A stretch of 61,160 nt of DNA from positions 1 to 61,160 of the forward strand of contig SFEL01000017.1 in NCBI GenBank assembly GCA_004557245.1, written 5' to 3'. The DNA comes from Clostridiales bacterium. Its GTDB lineage: Bacteria > Bacillota > Clostridia > Christensenellales > CAG-138. Each line of letters opens with the position of its first letter. Position 1 is the stretch's first letter. Under the pieces are notes generated by a model, which saw only the letters and a program-made list of their open reading frames with translations, searched no databases and was not told the DNA's origin. Positions 18,122 through 26,221 of this stretch are shown piece by piece. The translations under genes were made by a program, and so were the position numbers.

Positions 18122-18990
18122 ATAAAACAGCCATAGCTTTCGGCACCTTTGACGGGGTACACAGGGGGCACAGAGAGATAATAAACAATATGCTCGGCGT
18201 CGCCCATAAGCGCGGCCTTCAGCCAATGATATATACATTTTCCAACCACCCCATGGAGCTATTCGGAAAAGCCCCGGTACGCATAATGAGGGACGAGGTG
18301 CGGATAGAGACGCTGTCCGGCATTGCGCCCGTAGCGGCCGAAAGGTTTGACAGGGAACTGGCTGGTACCAGTCCGGAGGATTTTGCCCTGCGCATGGTGG
18401 AACAATACGGCATGAAGGCTGCCGTAGCCGGGTTCAACTATACCTTTGGCAGCCGCGGCGCCGGCAATATGGATATTATGAGGGAGCTGGGCGCCAAGTA
18501 CGGCTTCGAAGTATATGAGATATCAGCCTGCATGTATGGCGGCGCGCCTGTTTCCAGCACCCGGATACGCATGGCAATAGAAGAAGGACGCATAACGGAC
18601 GCAAACGCCATGCTGGGCTATCGCTTCCCGCTGAGCGGCGCTGTCATAAAGAACCGCAATATCGGACGTACTATGGGGCTGCCTACTGTAAACATACCGG
18701 TGCAGGAGGGAATAGTGCTGCCAAAGCCGGGGGTTTATGCCGTGTGGGCAGAAACGGGCGGCCGTGAGTATAAGGGCGTGACCAACATAGGGTGCGCTCC
18801 CACGGTACACGGGGGACATACCGCCATAGAAACCCACATAATGGACTTTGCAGGCGAGATATATGGCGCTGAGCTTACGGTGAGGCTTGTGGAGTACCTC
18901 AGGGGCGAAATGCGCTTCCAAGACCCTGACGGCCTCCCGGCCCAGATACGCCGGGATATGAAAAACGCCGCAAAAATATTGAAGAATTAG
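18118..18990 (+). CDS. ribF: Bifunctional riboflavin kinase / FAD synthetase
   Basis: Phosphorylates riboflavin to FMN and adenylylates FMN to FAD. ATG 18118, in the ATGA overlap with truB, gives 290 residues starting MNKTAIAFGTFDGVHRGHRE, the nucleotidyltransferase signature. SSTRIRMAIEEG closes the FAD synthetase half. The riboflavin kinase half has NRNIGRTMGLPTVNI, GVYAVWAET and GVTNIGCAPTV, with ETHIMDF near the end. The operon appears to end here, 4 nt before the rpsO promoter. Confidence 0.95.
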   Translation: MNKTAIAFGTFDGVHRGHREIINNMLGVAHKRGLQPMIYTFSNHPMELFGKAPVRIMRDEVRIETLSGIAPVAAERFDRELAGTSPEDFALRMVEQYGMKAAVAGFNYTFGSRGAGNMDIMRELGAKYGFEVYEISACMYGGAPVSSTRIRMAIEEGRITDANAMLGYRFPLSGAVIKNRNIGRTMGLPTVNIPVQEGIVLPKPGVYAVWAETGGREYKGVTNIGCAPTVHGGHTAIETHIMDFAGEIYGAELTVRLVEYLRGEMRFQDPDGLPAQIRRDMKNAAKILKN

Positions 18991-18993
18991 CTA

Positions 18994-19022
18994 TTTACAA
19001 GGGGAATCCCCTGTGATAAAAT
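18994..19022 (+). promoter_or_regulatory. rpsO promoter with palindrome in the spacer
   Basis: TTTACA (18994-18999), 17-bp spacer, TAAAAT (19017-19022). The spacer holds the inverted repeat AGGGGAATCCCCT (19000-19012), placed between -35 and -10 where a repressor could block polymerase. A start near 19029 leaves an ~85-nt leader. In the leader AACCGGAG (19035-19042) can pair with CTCGGTT further down, so S15 autoregulation is possible but not shown. Confidence 0.6.
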
Positions 19023-19113
19023 AGTTAAGCTAAGAACCGGAGGCTGTGTTTTCCGCATCTCCAAGCGCAATACTCGGTTTCCGGCGATTTATAAAAATAT
19101 GGAGGAAATTAAA

Positions 19114-19368
19114 ATGACCAAAGCTGAAATCATCGCCAAGTACGCGATTCACGAGGGCGATACCGGTTCCCCCGAAGTGCAGATCGCTCTGCTGACTGAG
19201 CGCATCAACCACCTGAACGAGCACCTCAAGGAGAACAAAAACGACCACCATTCCCGCCGTGGCCTGCTGAAGATGGTCGGTAGGCGCCGTGGCCTTCAGA
19301 ACTATCTGAAGAAGACCGACATAGAGCGCTACCGCAAGATATGCGCCGAGCTTGGCCTGCGCAAGTAA
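19114..19368 (+). CDS. rpsO: 30S ribosomal protein S15
   Basis: Primary 16S rRNA-binding protein of the 30S platform. ATG 19114 gives 84 residues; it is preferred over the in-frame ATG at 19099 because GGAGG (19101-19105) sits 8 nt before it and overlaps the earlier codon. Signatures: GDTGSPEVQIALLTERINHL, HHSRRGLLKMVGRRR, LNYL-like QNYLKKTDIERY. In most Firmicutes pnp follows directly; here a surface-protein gene intervenes. Confidence 0.97.
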   Translation: MTKAEIIAKYAIHEGDTGSPEVQIALLTERINHLNEHLKENKNDHHSRRGLLKMVGRRRGLQNYLKKTDIERYRKICAELGLRK

Positions 19369-19380
19369 TTGAGTGAGCAT

Positions 19381-19409
19381 AAGAGCAGCCTTTAAGGCTG
19401 CTCTTTTCT
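19381..19409 (+). terminator. Rho-independent terminator of rpsO
   Basis: Perfect 10-bp stem AAGAGCAGCC (19381-19390) / GGCTGCTCTT (19396-19405), loop TTTAA, followed by TTCTT. It lies 12 nt after the rpsO stop. Confidence 0.9.
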
Positions 19410-19490
19410 TATTCGGCACAACATCTTGCGCCGCATTGCGGGGAACGGCACGATTCGCCGAATTATTTATATTTTATTCACAGATTAGCT

Positions 19491-19520
19491 TTGGTATATT
19501 CATACGCAAAGGGGTATAAT
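19491..19520 (+). promoter_or_regulatory. Promoter of the surface-protein gene
   Basis: TTGGTA (19491-19496), 18-bp spacer, TATAAT (19515-19520), in a locally AT-rich stretch. It gives the inserted gene its own transcription, separate from rpsO and pnp. Confidence 0.55.
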
Positions 19521-19568
19521 ATCCTTAGAAAAGAAGCTGGCAAAGCAAAAAGCGAGGGAGGGCTTTTT

Positions 19569-20717
19569 ATGAAGAAAAGATTATTTGCCATTATGTTGGC
19601 TCTGGCCATGCTGCTGGCCGCAGTGCCTGCGCTGGCGGAGGAAGGAGACGGTGAGGAAGCTCTTGAAAATGCTACGAAGATAACATGTAGCGATTGTAAA
19701 AAAGAAGTAGAATCGGTAGATGCTAATGGCCTATGCGCGGAGTGTGTTTTAAAGCAGAATAATACGCAGCAGATAGCAGTGCGCGGTTCTGACACAACTG
19801 GAGGCGGCGAAGCTGGCGGCACAACCGGCAACACCGGCGATAATACCGTAAACACTGACAATACCGGCGGCAATACCAGCGGTACAACTGGCGGTACAAC
19901 TGGTGGCGAGCAGGAACCGTGTGTGCATGAGTGGGGTGCTCCCAAAGATGCCGATAAAAGCGATAGCGAACACTACTGCCATATGCATAAAAAAACTTGT
20001 TCCAAGTGCCTAGTAGAAGAATGGGAGAGCCATGTATGGGATAGGGATAAACAGAAAGTAGTTGAAGAATCCACTTGTACCGAGCCAGGTAAAGATGAAC
20101 TACCCTGTAAATTATGTTCTCATGTGACTTATGTTTCAAGAGAACTTAAGCCGCACACAAAGGATAACGGAACAGTAATTAAACCGGCTACATGTACTGA
20201 AAAGGGGACAATAAAATATAAGTGTACGGTGTGCGGTAATGAACTCCTAGAAGAAATCCCCGCCCTTGGTCATAGCTACGGTTCACCCAGCTGGAGCTGG
20301 TGCGGATTTACCTCCGCAAGTGCAACATTTACCTGCACCCGCAACTGCGGAAATAGCGTAACCCAAGCGGCAAGCATAGTAAGAAGCAGCATAAATAACT
20401 GCGGCTACTATACATATACCGCGACCGTGCGGTTTAACGACAAGACTTATACCGACACGAGGACGGATTACAGCTGCCGTCCCGACTGGTACTATGACCC
20501 CTGCTACTACAACAACCCCTGCGGTCACTGGGGCTGCGGCGACGTATGCACCCGCTACAGCGACTGCGTACCCTGCCGGAACTACAGGACTACCTTCCGC
20601 GTAGGCGGATACAATTGTCTGGCTACACCTAAGACCGGCGATGTGTCCGTAATAGGCATGGCGCTGATATCCCTCGCGGGCGCCGGCGCCGCCATAATGG
20701 GTAAGAAGCGCAAATAA
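19569..20717 (+). CDS. Secreted Cys-rich surface protein with sortase-type C terminus
   Basis: 382 residues from ATG 19569, with GGGAGGG before it. Signal peptide MKKRLFAIMLALAMLLAAVPALAEE cut near residue 24; a CxxC pair module (CSDCKK...CAECV); a Gly/Thr/Asn linker (about 70-115); a Cys/His region with CTEKGTIKYKCTVCGNEL and IPALGHSYG, a module common in clostridial surface proteins; an aromatic Cys-rich cluster (DPCYYNNPCGHWGCGDVC); then TPKTGD, a hydrophobic helix and GKKRK, which is an LPXTG-like sorting signal. It is probably anchored to the wall by sortase. The middle (about 19660-20240) is more AT-rich and uses different codons from the 3' end, as if recombined. No specific function recognised. 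Confidence 0.85.
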   Translation: MKKRLFAIMLALAMLLAAVPALAEEGDGEEALENATKITCSDCKKEVESVDANGLCAECVLKQNNTQQIAVRGSDTTGGGEAGGTTGNTGDNTVNTDNTGGNTSGTTGGTTGGEQEPCVHEWGAPKDADKSDSEHYCHMHKKTCSKCLVEEWESHVWDRDKQKVVEESTCTEPGKDELPCKLCSHVTYVSRELKPHTKDNGTVIKPATCTEKGTIKYKCTVCGNELLEEIPALGHSYGSPSWSWCGFTSASATFTCTRNCGNSVTQAASIVRSSINNCGYYTYTATVRFNDKTYTDTRTDYSCRPDWYYDPCYYNNPCGHWGCGDVCTRYSDCVPCRNYRTTFRVGGYNCLATPKTGDVSVIGMALISLAGAGAAIMGKKRK

Positions 20718-20730
20718 AACCGGACATTAA

Positions 20731-20760
20731 AGGCCCGTCCTAAAAGGATGGGCCTTTTTC
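20731..20760 (+). terminator. Terminator of the surface-protein gene
   Basis: AGGCCCGTCC (20731-20740) / GGATGGGCCT (20746-20755), one G-U pair, loop TAAAA, then TTTTTC. Lies just before the pnp promoter. Confidence 0.9.
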
Positions 20761-20763
20761 TTG

Positions 20764-20792
20764 TTGCCATACGCCGCCAAATAATGTATAAT
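20764..20792 (+). promoter_or_regulatory. pnp promoter
   Basis: TTGCCA (20764-20769), 17-bp spacer, TATAAT (20787-20792). It begins directly after the preceding terminator and leaves a leader of about 35 nt. Confidence 0.75.
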
Positions 20793-20833
20793 AAATTGGT
20801 TTATAATAAGAGAGTATGAAAAGGAGCATGAAC

Positions 20834-22930
20834 ATGCAAGGCAAGACATTCACAATGGAGCTCGCCGGAAAGACCCTTACCATCGAAACCGGTAAGTACT
20901 GCGAGCAGGCAGGCGGGAGCGCATTCGTCCGCATGGGCGACGCCGTGGTCATGGTCAACGCAACGGTGGCCAAGCAGCCCCGGGACGGCGTAGATTTCCT
21001 TCCCCTGTCCATCGAATTCGAAGAAAAGATGTACTCCGTGGGCAAGATACCCGGCGGTTACATAAAGCGCGAGGGCCGTCCCTCTGAAAAGGCCATACTG
21101 TGCAGCCGCCTTATCGACCGTCCCCTCCGTCCCCTGTTTCCCAAGGGCTTTTACAACGACATTCAGGTAATAGCTACCGTACTGTCAATGGATCCCGACG
21201 TCCAGCCCGAGATACTGGGCATGATAGGCTCTTCCGCGGCTCTGGCCATGAGCGAAGCCCCCTTTGCAGGCCCTACCGGCGCTGTGGCGGTCGGCATGGT
21301 AGACGGCAAGTATATCATCAATCCCACCCTGGAGGAGAGGCATAAGAGCAAGCTGAACCTTACAGTTGCAGGCACCAAGGACGCCGTCATGATGGTGGAG
21401 GCCGGCGCTGACGAGCTGACCGAGAAGGAAATGCTTGACGCCATATTGATGGCCCACGTGGAAGTAAAGAAGATAGTGGCCTTTATCGAGGGCATAGCTG
21501 CCGAGTGCGGCAAGCCCAAGATGGAAGTCAACATATATCATCCCGACGAAGCCTTCACTGAGCTGGTACGCGAGTACGCAAGAGACAAGGTGGAGTGGCA
21601 GCTTGACACCTTTGAGCGCAAGGTACGCGAGGAGCGCAGCGAGCAGGTTAAGCAGGAGGTCATCGAGCACTTCGCAGAGGAGTATCCCGATTCCGCCGGC
21701 GATATAGACATGATACTCTACAACCTTACTAAGGAAATCGTAAGGGATAAGATAATCAACCGCAAGATCCGCCCCGACGGACGCGCACAGGACGAGATCC
21801 GCCCCATCTGGAGCGAGGTCGGCATACTGCCCCGCGTACACGGCAGCGGCGTATTTACCCGGGGTCAGACTCAGGTAATGACCATAGCCACCCTTGCGCC
21901 CCTTTCCGAGGGACAGGAGTTGGACGGCATTGATGACGTCACCTTCAAGCGTTACATGCATCAGTACAACATGCCTCCCTACAGCGTGGGCGAAGTACGC
22001 CGTGTCGGCAGCCCCGGCAGGCGTGAGATAGGCCACGGCGCACTGGCTGAGCGCGCTCTGGTACCCATGCTCCCCTCCGAGGAGGAATTCCCCTATTCGA
22101 TGCGCCTGGTTTCCGAGGTGATAAGCTCCAACGGTTCCACCTCGCAGGCCTCAATCTGCGCCAGCACTCTTGCGCTTATGGACGCCGGCGTCCCCATAAA
22201 GAAGCCCGTAGCAGGCGTTGCGATGGGCCTCATCAAGGATGATTCTACCGGCAATATCGCCGTATTGACCGACATACAGGGCCTTGAGGACTTCCTTGGC
22301 GATATGGACTTTAAGGTAGCTGGTACCCGTGAGGGCATCACTGCCATTCAGATGGATATAAAAATCAAAGGCATAGACGAGCAGATACTTACCCGCGCCC
22401 TTGAGCAGGCACGCAGGGGTCGTCTGTTCATACTGGACAAGATGGCAGAGACCATCAAGGAGCCCAGGGCAGACCTGTCCCCCTATGCTCCTCGCATCAT
22501 GCAGTTCAGCATACACCCCGATAAGATACGCGAGGTAATCGGATCCGGCGGAAAGACCATAAACGGCATCATTGCAGAGACAGGCGTTAAGATAGACCTT
22601 GAGGATGATGGCCGGGTATTTATCGCCTCCCCCGATGCTGAAGCCGCAGCTGCCGCCAAGCGCATGATAGACGATATCTGCCGCGATATAGAAGTCGGCG
22701 GCGTATTCCTGGGCAAGGTAGTGAACATATTGCCCATAGGCGCACAGGTAGAACTCAAGCCTGGTAAGAAGGGCCTGGTGCACATCAGCCGCCTGGCAAA
22801 TCACAGGGTAGAGAAGGTTGAGGACGAGGTTCAGATAGGAGACGAGATACTGGTACGAGTCATAGCGATCAAGCCCGATGGCAAGATCGACCTTACCCGC
22901 AAGGAGCTCCTGCCCGACGCGAAGAAATAA
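20834..22930 (+). CDS. pnp: Polyribonucleotide nucleotidyltransferase (PNPase)
   Basis: Phosphorolytic 3'-5' exoribonuclease. I chose ATG 20834 (MQGKTFTMELAGKTL): AAGGAG at 20821-20826 lies 7 nt upstream, while two earlier in-frame ATGs precede or abut it. 698 residues: two RNase PH cores (GRPSEKAILCSRLIDRPLRP; MHQYNMPPYSVGEVRRVGSP), catalytic-core FLGDMDFKVAGT, KH domain (VIGSGGKTINGI) and C-terminal S1 domain (GAQVELKPGKKGLVHISRL). It lies upstream of ylxY and mlpA as in Bacillus. Confidence 0.97.
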   Translation: MQGKTFTMELAGKTLTIETGKYCEQAGGSAFVRMGDAVVMVNATVAKQPRDGVDFLPLSIEFEEKMYSVGKIPGGYIKREGRPSEKAILCSRLIDRPLRPLFPKGFYNDIQVIATVLSMDPDVQPEILGMIGSSAALAMSEAPFAGPTGAVAVGMVDGKYIINPTLEERHKSKLNLTVAGTKDAVMMVEAGADELTEKEMLDAILMAHVEVKKIVAFIEGIAAECGKPKMEVNIYHPDEAFTELVREYARDKVEWQLDTFERKVREERSEQVKQEVIEHFAEEYPDSAGDIDMILYNLTKEIVRDKIINRKIRPDGRAQDEIRPIWSEVGILPRVHGSGVFTRGQTQVMTIATLAPLSEGQELDGIDDVTFKRYMHQYNMPPYSVGEVRRVGSPGRREIGHGALAERALVPMLPSEEEFPYSMRLVSEVISSNGSTSQASICASTLALMDAGVPIKKPVAGVAMGLIKDDSTGNIAVLTDIQGLEDFLGDMDFKVAGTREGITAIQMDIKIKGIDEQILTRALEQARRGRLFILDKMAETIKEPRADLSPYAPRIMQFSIHPDKIREVIGSGGKTINGIIAETGVKIDLEDDGRVFIASPDAEAAAAAKRMIDDICRDIEVGGVFLGKVVNILPIGAQVELKPGKKGLVHISRLANHRVEKVEDEVQIGDEILVRVIAIKPDGKIDLTRKELLPDAKK

Positions 22931-22946
22931 TAAAACAGCTTGTGTG

Positions 22947-22980
22947 TGCGGGCGGATATTATTCCGCCCGCATGTTGATT
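22947..22980 (+). terminator. Hairpin after pnp, weak terminator
   Basis: Perfect 10-bp stem TGCGGGCGGA (22947-22956) / TCCGCCCGCA (22963-22972), loop TATTAT. The following TGTTGATTT is only moderately T-rich, so it may attenuate or protect the pnp mRNA end rather than fully stop transcription into ylxY. Confidence 0.6.
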
Positions 22981-23043
22981 TAAGGCATATGTTCTTAAAC
23001 GGCCCGCACCTTCATAGATTGTCTACATGGGGGTACGGGGCAT

Positions 23044-23730
23044 ATGCGCAGAAAACTCAGCTTTTTAAGCGGATTGTTGACAAATATTTTCCTTGCGGCG
23101 CTGATAATAGCGATGTATCATGCTACACAGCCAGGCGGCGTGCTGCCGGTTTCGGCGCCTCAGTATCGTGGCAGCGGCGAAAGGGCTGCATTGCAGTTCG
23201 CGGTGAGCTGGAATGCGGCAGCCATACCGGATATATTGGATATACTAAAAGATAAAAGCGTCAAGGCTACGTTTGCCGTAAGCGGAGAATGGGCTGAAAA
23301 CAACCCTGCGCTGCTTATGCGCATGGCCGCGGAAGGCCACGAGATAGCCTCCATGGGGTATTATCCCGACATGGATGGCAGAATAGGCTGGACCGTAAAG
23401 GACGTGAGGAGGGCCAACGAGGCGGTAAGGAAGATATGCGGCGCAGAGCCTGCGATATACTACGAAGGCTCGCGCAATGCCGTAACGTCTACGCTGGCAG
23501 CAAAAAAACTGAAATTAACAGCGGTATCCTCGACAATAGACCTGCTGACGGCCAAGGGCACTGCTGCGGACATACTTTCCCGCCTGCCTGAAAAGCCTAT
23601 TGAGGGAAGCATAATATTGCTTCGGCCTACGGCGGCCTGTAAGGAGGCGCTGGGCGGCATAATAAATGCGATAGAAGAGAAAGGAATTGGGCTTACATGC
23701 ACAGGCAATGTGCTGGGCCTATCGGAATAG
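23044..23730 (+). CDS. YlxY-like NodB-fold polysaccharide deacetylase homolog, probably inactive
   Basis: 228 residues with an N-terminal membrane anchor (about 11-25) and an extracytoplasmic NodB-type domain, in the pnp-ylxY-mlpA position held by YlxY in Bacillus. Fold markers remain: ATFAVSGEWAENNPALLMRMAAEGHEIA. The catalytic TFDDGP motif is FAVSWN (52-57), and in the metal-binding H..xxH..xxxH stretch only H99 is kept, with M104 and P108 where His is expected. Hydrolytic activity is therefore unlikely; a binding or structural role in the wall or spore is more plausible. GGGG-rich sequence precedes the ATG. Confidence 0.75.
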   Translation: MRRKLSFLSGLLTNIFLAALIIAMYHATQPGGVLPVSAPQYRGSGERAALQFAVSWNAAAIPDILDILKDKSVKATFAVSGEWAENNPALLMRMAAEGHEIASMGYYPDMDGRIGWTVKDVRRANEAVRKICGAEPAIYYEGSRNAVTSTLAAKKLKLTAVSSTIDLLTAKGTAADILSRLPEKPIEGSIILLRPTAACKEALGGIINAIEEKGIGLTCTGNVLGLSE

Positions 23731-23738
23731 AGCAAAAG

Positions 23739-25001
23739 GTGATAGTAAGAGAAACGCTTCCAAACGGTGTAAAGCTCATAGCTCAGGAGATGACCGGATT
23801 CCGCTCGGTATCCATGGCGGTATGGATACAGGCCGGTTCGGTGTATGAAATAGGCGCCGAATCCGGCATATCCCACTTTATAGAGCACATGGTGTTCAAG
23901 GGGACAGAAAGCCGCAGCGCATCTGACATAGCGGCGGAGATGGACGCGGTGGGCGGCAGCATAAACGCATACACCGCCAAGGAATGCACCTGCTTTTATG
24001 CTAAGGTGCTGGGTGAAAACATCGACCTTGCGGCGGACATGCTAAGCGATATAGCCTGCCGCCCAAGCCTTGATCCTGCGGATATCGAGCGGGAAAAGGG
24101 CGTCGTGTGCGAGGAGATACTCATGCTGGAGGATGATCCGGAGGACCTTGCCCACGAGACGCTGAGCGCCGTCATATACGGAGACAGCCCTCTTGCAAGA
24201 CCAATACTGGGCACACAGGACACAGTACGGGCATTTACGAGAGACGATATACTTTCATATATGGACAAGCGGTACATACCACAGAACATGGTGGTGTCCT
24301 GTGCGGGCAACTTTAAGATGGAGGAGCTGCGAGCCGCGGTGAATAGGCGCTTTGACAGGCGGGGCCGGGGCGACAGCTACGTACCCCCAAAGAACCAGCT
24401 CATAAAGGAAAAACGCTTCAGGGCGGTGGAAAAGGACATAGAGCAGGTGCATATATGCCTGGGCTTCCCCGGGTTCCCCGGGGATACCGAGGAGCAGTTT
24501 GCGCTGCTGGTGCTCAATAACGCCCTTGGGGGCAGCATGAGCTCCAGGCTGTTCCAGAAGATACGCGAGGAGCACGGAATGGCATACTCCGTGTACTCAT
24601 ACCCCACGAGCTATTCCGATACCGGCTACTTCACCCTCTATGCCGGCACCGGGGAAAAGCAGGCCGCCAAGGTGATGGAGCTTATGCTCAGGGAGATAGA
24701 TTCCGTCAAGAAGGACGGCATAACAAAAGAAGAATTCGCCCGCAGCAAGCAGCAGCTGAAAGGCAATTATCTCTTAGGCCTTGAGAGCACGGCTTCCCGC
24801 AGCAGCTCTTTGGGACGCGGCGAGCTAAGGGGAAGGATATACACCGACGAGGAGCTTATACGCCGTATTGAGGGCGTTACGATGGAAAGCGTCCAAGACA
24901 TCATTCCAAGGGTACTGGACACAGAAAGAATGGCTGGAGCATTCGTTGGCAGGGTGAACAAAAGGGAAATCGAAGTAAAGAGAGTATTCGAGACGGCGTA
25001 A
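23739..25001 (+). CDS. mlpA: M16-family zinc peptidase (MlpA/YmxG-like)
   Basis: Insulinase-type metallopeptidase, cytosolic. The inverted zinc motif HFIEH (residues 46-50 from this start) and the downstream EKGVVCEEI Glu mark the active half; GFPGFPGDTEEQFALLVLNNALGGSMSSRL is the inactive C-terminal half. I chose GTG 23739 (MIVRETLPNGVKLIAQE), which matches the usual N terminus, over ATG 23697, which adds 14 unrelated residues and overlaps the previous gene; neither has a strong ribosome site. About 420 residues. It sits third in the pnp-ylxY-mlpA order. Confidence 0.9.
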   Translation: MIVRETLPNGVKLIAQEMTGFRSVSMAVWIQAGSVYEIGAESGISHFIEHMVFKGTESRSASDIAAEMDAVGGSINAYTAKECTCFYAKVLGENIDLAADMLSDIACRPSLDPADIEREKGVVCEEILMLEDDPEDLAHETLSAVIYGDSPLARPILGTQDTVRAFTRDDILSYMDKRYIPQNMVVSCAGNFKMEELRAAVNRRFDRRGRGDSYVPPKNQLIKEKRFRAVEKDIEQVHICLGFPGFPGDTEEQFALLVLNNALGGSMSSRLFQKIREEHGMAYSVYSYPTSYSDTGYFTLYAGTGEKQAAKVMELMLREIDSVKKDGITKEEFARSKQQLKGNYLLGLESTASRSSSLGRGELRGRIYTDEELIRRIEGVTMESVQDIIPRVLDTERMAGAFVGRVNKREIEVKRVFETA

Positions 25002-25024
25002 GCCGTATAATTAAAGGAGCGCAG

Positions 25025-26182
25025 ATGGCGAGGAGAAGAAAAGTAAGGTTCAGCGGAAGGTTTTACCTTACCATGCTGGTGCTGCTGGGCATAGTGGTGG
25101 CTTTGGTGCTGATAATACCCAGCGGCGGGGGCGGTACGCTTAAAAACGCCACTATGGAGGCAAAGCTGATGCCGGAGACCGTAATAATACGCAATGAGAG
25201 CACCGTAGCAGTGGACAAGTTCGATATGGTGGATCATCTTGTGGACGAGGGCGCCAGCGTAAATGCCGAGGTGCCTGTGGCGACGGTGTACAAATGGGGA
25301 TACAGCAGCGAGCTTGCCCAGTCCCTCGTTACAATACAGCAGAAGATATACGACAAGCAGCTTTCAATATTGGACGGTATAGAATCCACCGAGCTTACCT
25401 CGGTGAACGGCCAGATAGCGGAGCTTAAAAGCAAGATAGCCTCTAACGTGTCAGAGGGCGGCGCTGATGATCTGCTTGAGCTTGAGCGCAGCATGAAGGA
25501 ACTGCTGAACCAGCGCACCATATACCTGAAGAATTCCGTGCAGGCGGACGTTGAGCTGAATTCCCTCTATTCTGAGGAATCTGCGAAGCTGGCCCAGATA
25601 GCCGAGTATACCAGCACCGTGAACGCCAAGATGACCGGCCTCGTGAGCTTTTATTTCGATGGCTATGAGCTGGTGCTCAATGGCGAAAAGCTGGACGTGG
25701 TTAGCGCAGACGTCATAAAGAAGATAATCAACGGCGAAAGCGGCATCAACGCCGCCACAAGCGAAAGCCTTCTGTTCAGGCTGGTAGATCCAAACAAATG
25801 GTACGCCGCATTCATAACCTCACCCTCAGAGGGAGCCAGCCTTATGGGGGGGCAGACATATACGGTGACATTTGACGGCATGAAGGATATCATGTACACG
25901 GCTACCGCCCTGGAGCCTGTGGTGTGTGACGGCGGCATAGTCAATATGCTGGAGTTTACCGAAAACATAGGCGAGCTGCTCAGCATTCGCGTGATCAAAG
26001 CTACGGTGACGGCCCAGCTTGCCGGCCTTGAGATGAATGCTGCTGCGGTAAAATCCAAAAACGGCGAGAGCTACATAACCACCAGCACGGGCGACGTGCC
26101 TGTGACGGTGATAGCCGTAAACGGCGACAAGGCGCTTATAACAGGCACCGGTCTCGTGGAGGGCATGAGGTATAAAAAGTAG
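25025..26182 (+). CDS. HlyD-like membrane-anchored protein
   Basis: 385 residues: basic N terminus, one transmembrane helix (about 14-34), then an extracytoplasmic part that starts with a biotinyl-lipoyl-like half motif (VDHLVDEGASVNAEVPVATVY), an alpha-helical hairpin (about 95-205, coiled-coil prone), the returning half (MTGLVSFYFDGYELVL) and a beta-rich C-terminal domain. This is the layout of HlyD/MFP adaptor proteins, but no ABC or MFS partner is adjacent. Clostridia commonly keep such a gene upstream of ylmE and sepF, which points to a division or envelope role rather than efflux (inference). AAAGGAGCGCAG precedes the ATG. Confidence 0.75.
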   Translation: MARRRKVRFSGRFYLTMLVLLGIVVALVLIIPSGGGGTLKNATMEAKLMPETVIIRNESTVAVDKFDMVDHLVDEGASVNAEVPVATVYKWGYSSELAQSLVTIQQKIYDKQLSILDGIESTELTSVNGQIAELKSKIASNVSEGGADDLLELERSMKELLNQRTIYLKNSVQADVELNSLYSEESAKLAQIAEYTSTVNAKMTGLVSFYFDGYELVLNGEKLDVVSADVIKKIINGESGINAATSESLLFRLVDPNKWYAAFITSPSEGASLMGGQTYTVTFDGMKDIMYTATALEPVVCDGGIVNMLEFTENIGELLSIRVIKATVTAQLAGLEMNAAAVKSKNGESYITTSTGDVPVTVIAVNGDKALITGTGLVEGMRYKK

Positions 26183-26221
26183 CGGTATAAGCGGCAAAGA
26201 CCGAAAGGACGGTGGCGTATT

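Noticed and set aside
21185..22036. Minus-strand open frame of 283 codons inside pnp
   Set aside because: Antisense to the conserved PNPase cores; composition matches a shadow frame.
23697..23738. Longer N terminus for the M16 peptidase from ATG 23697
   Set aside because: It adds MHRQCAGPIGIEQK, which is unlike the family start, and overlaps the preceding gene by 34 nt without a ribosome site.
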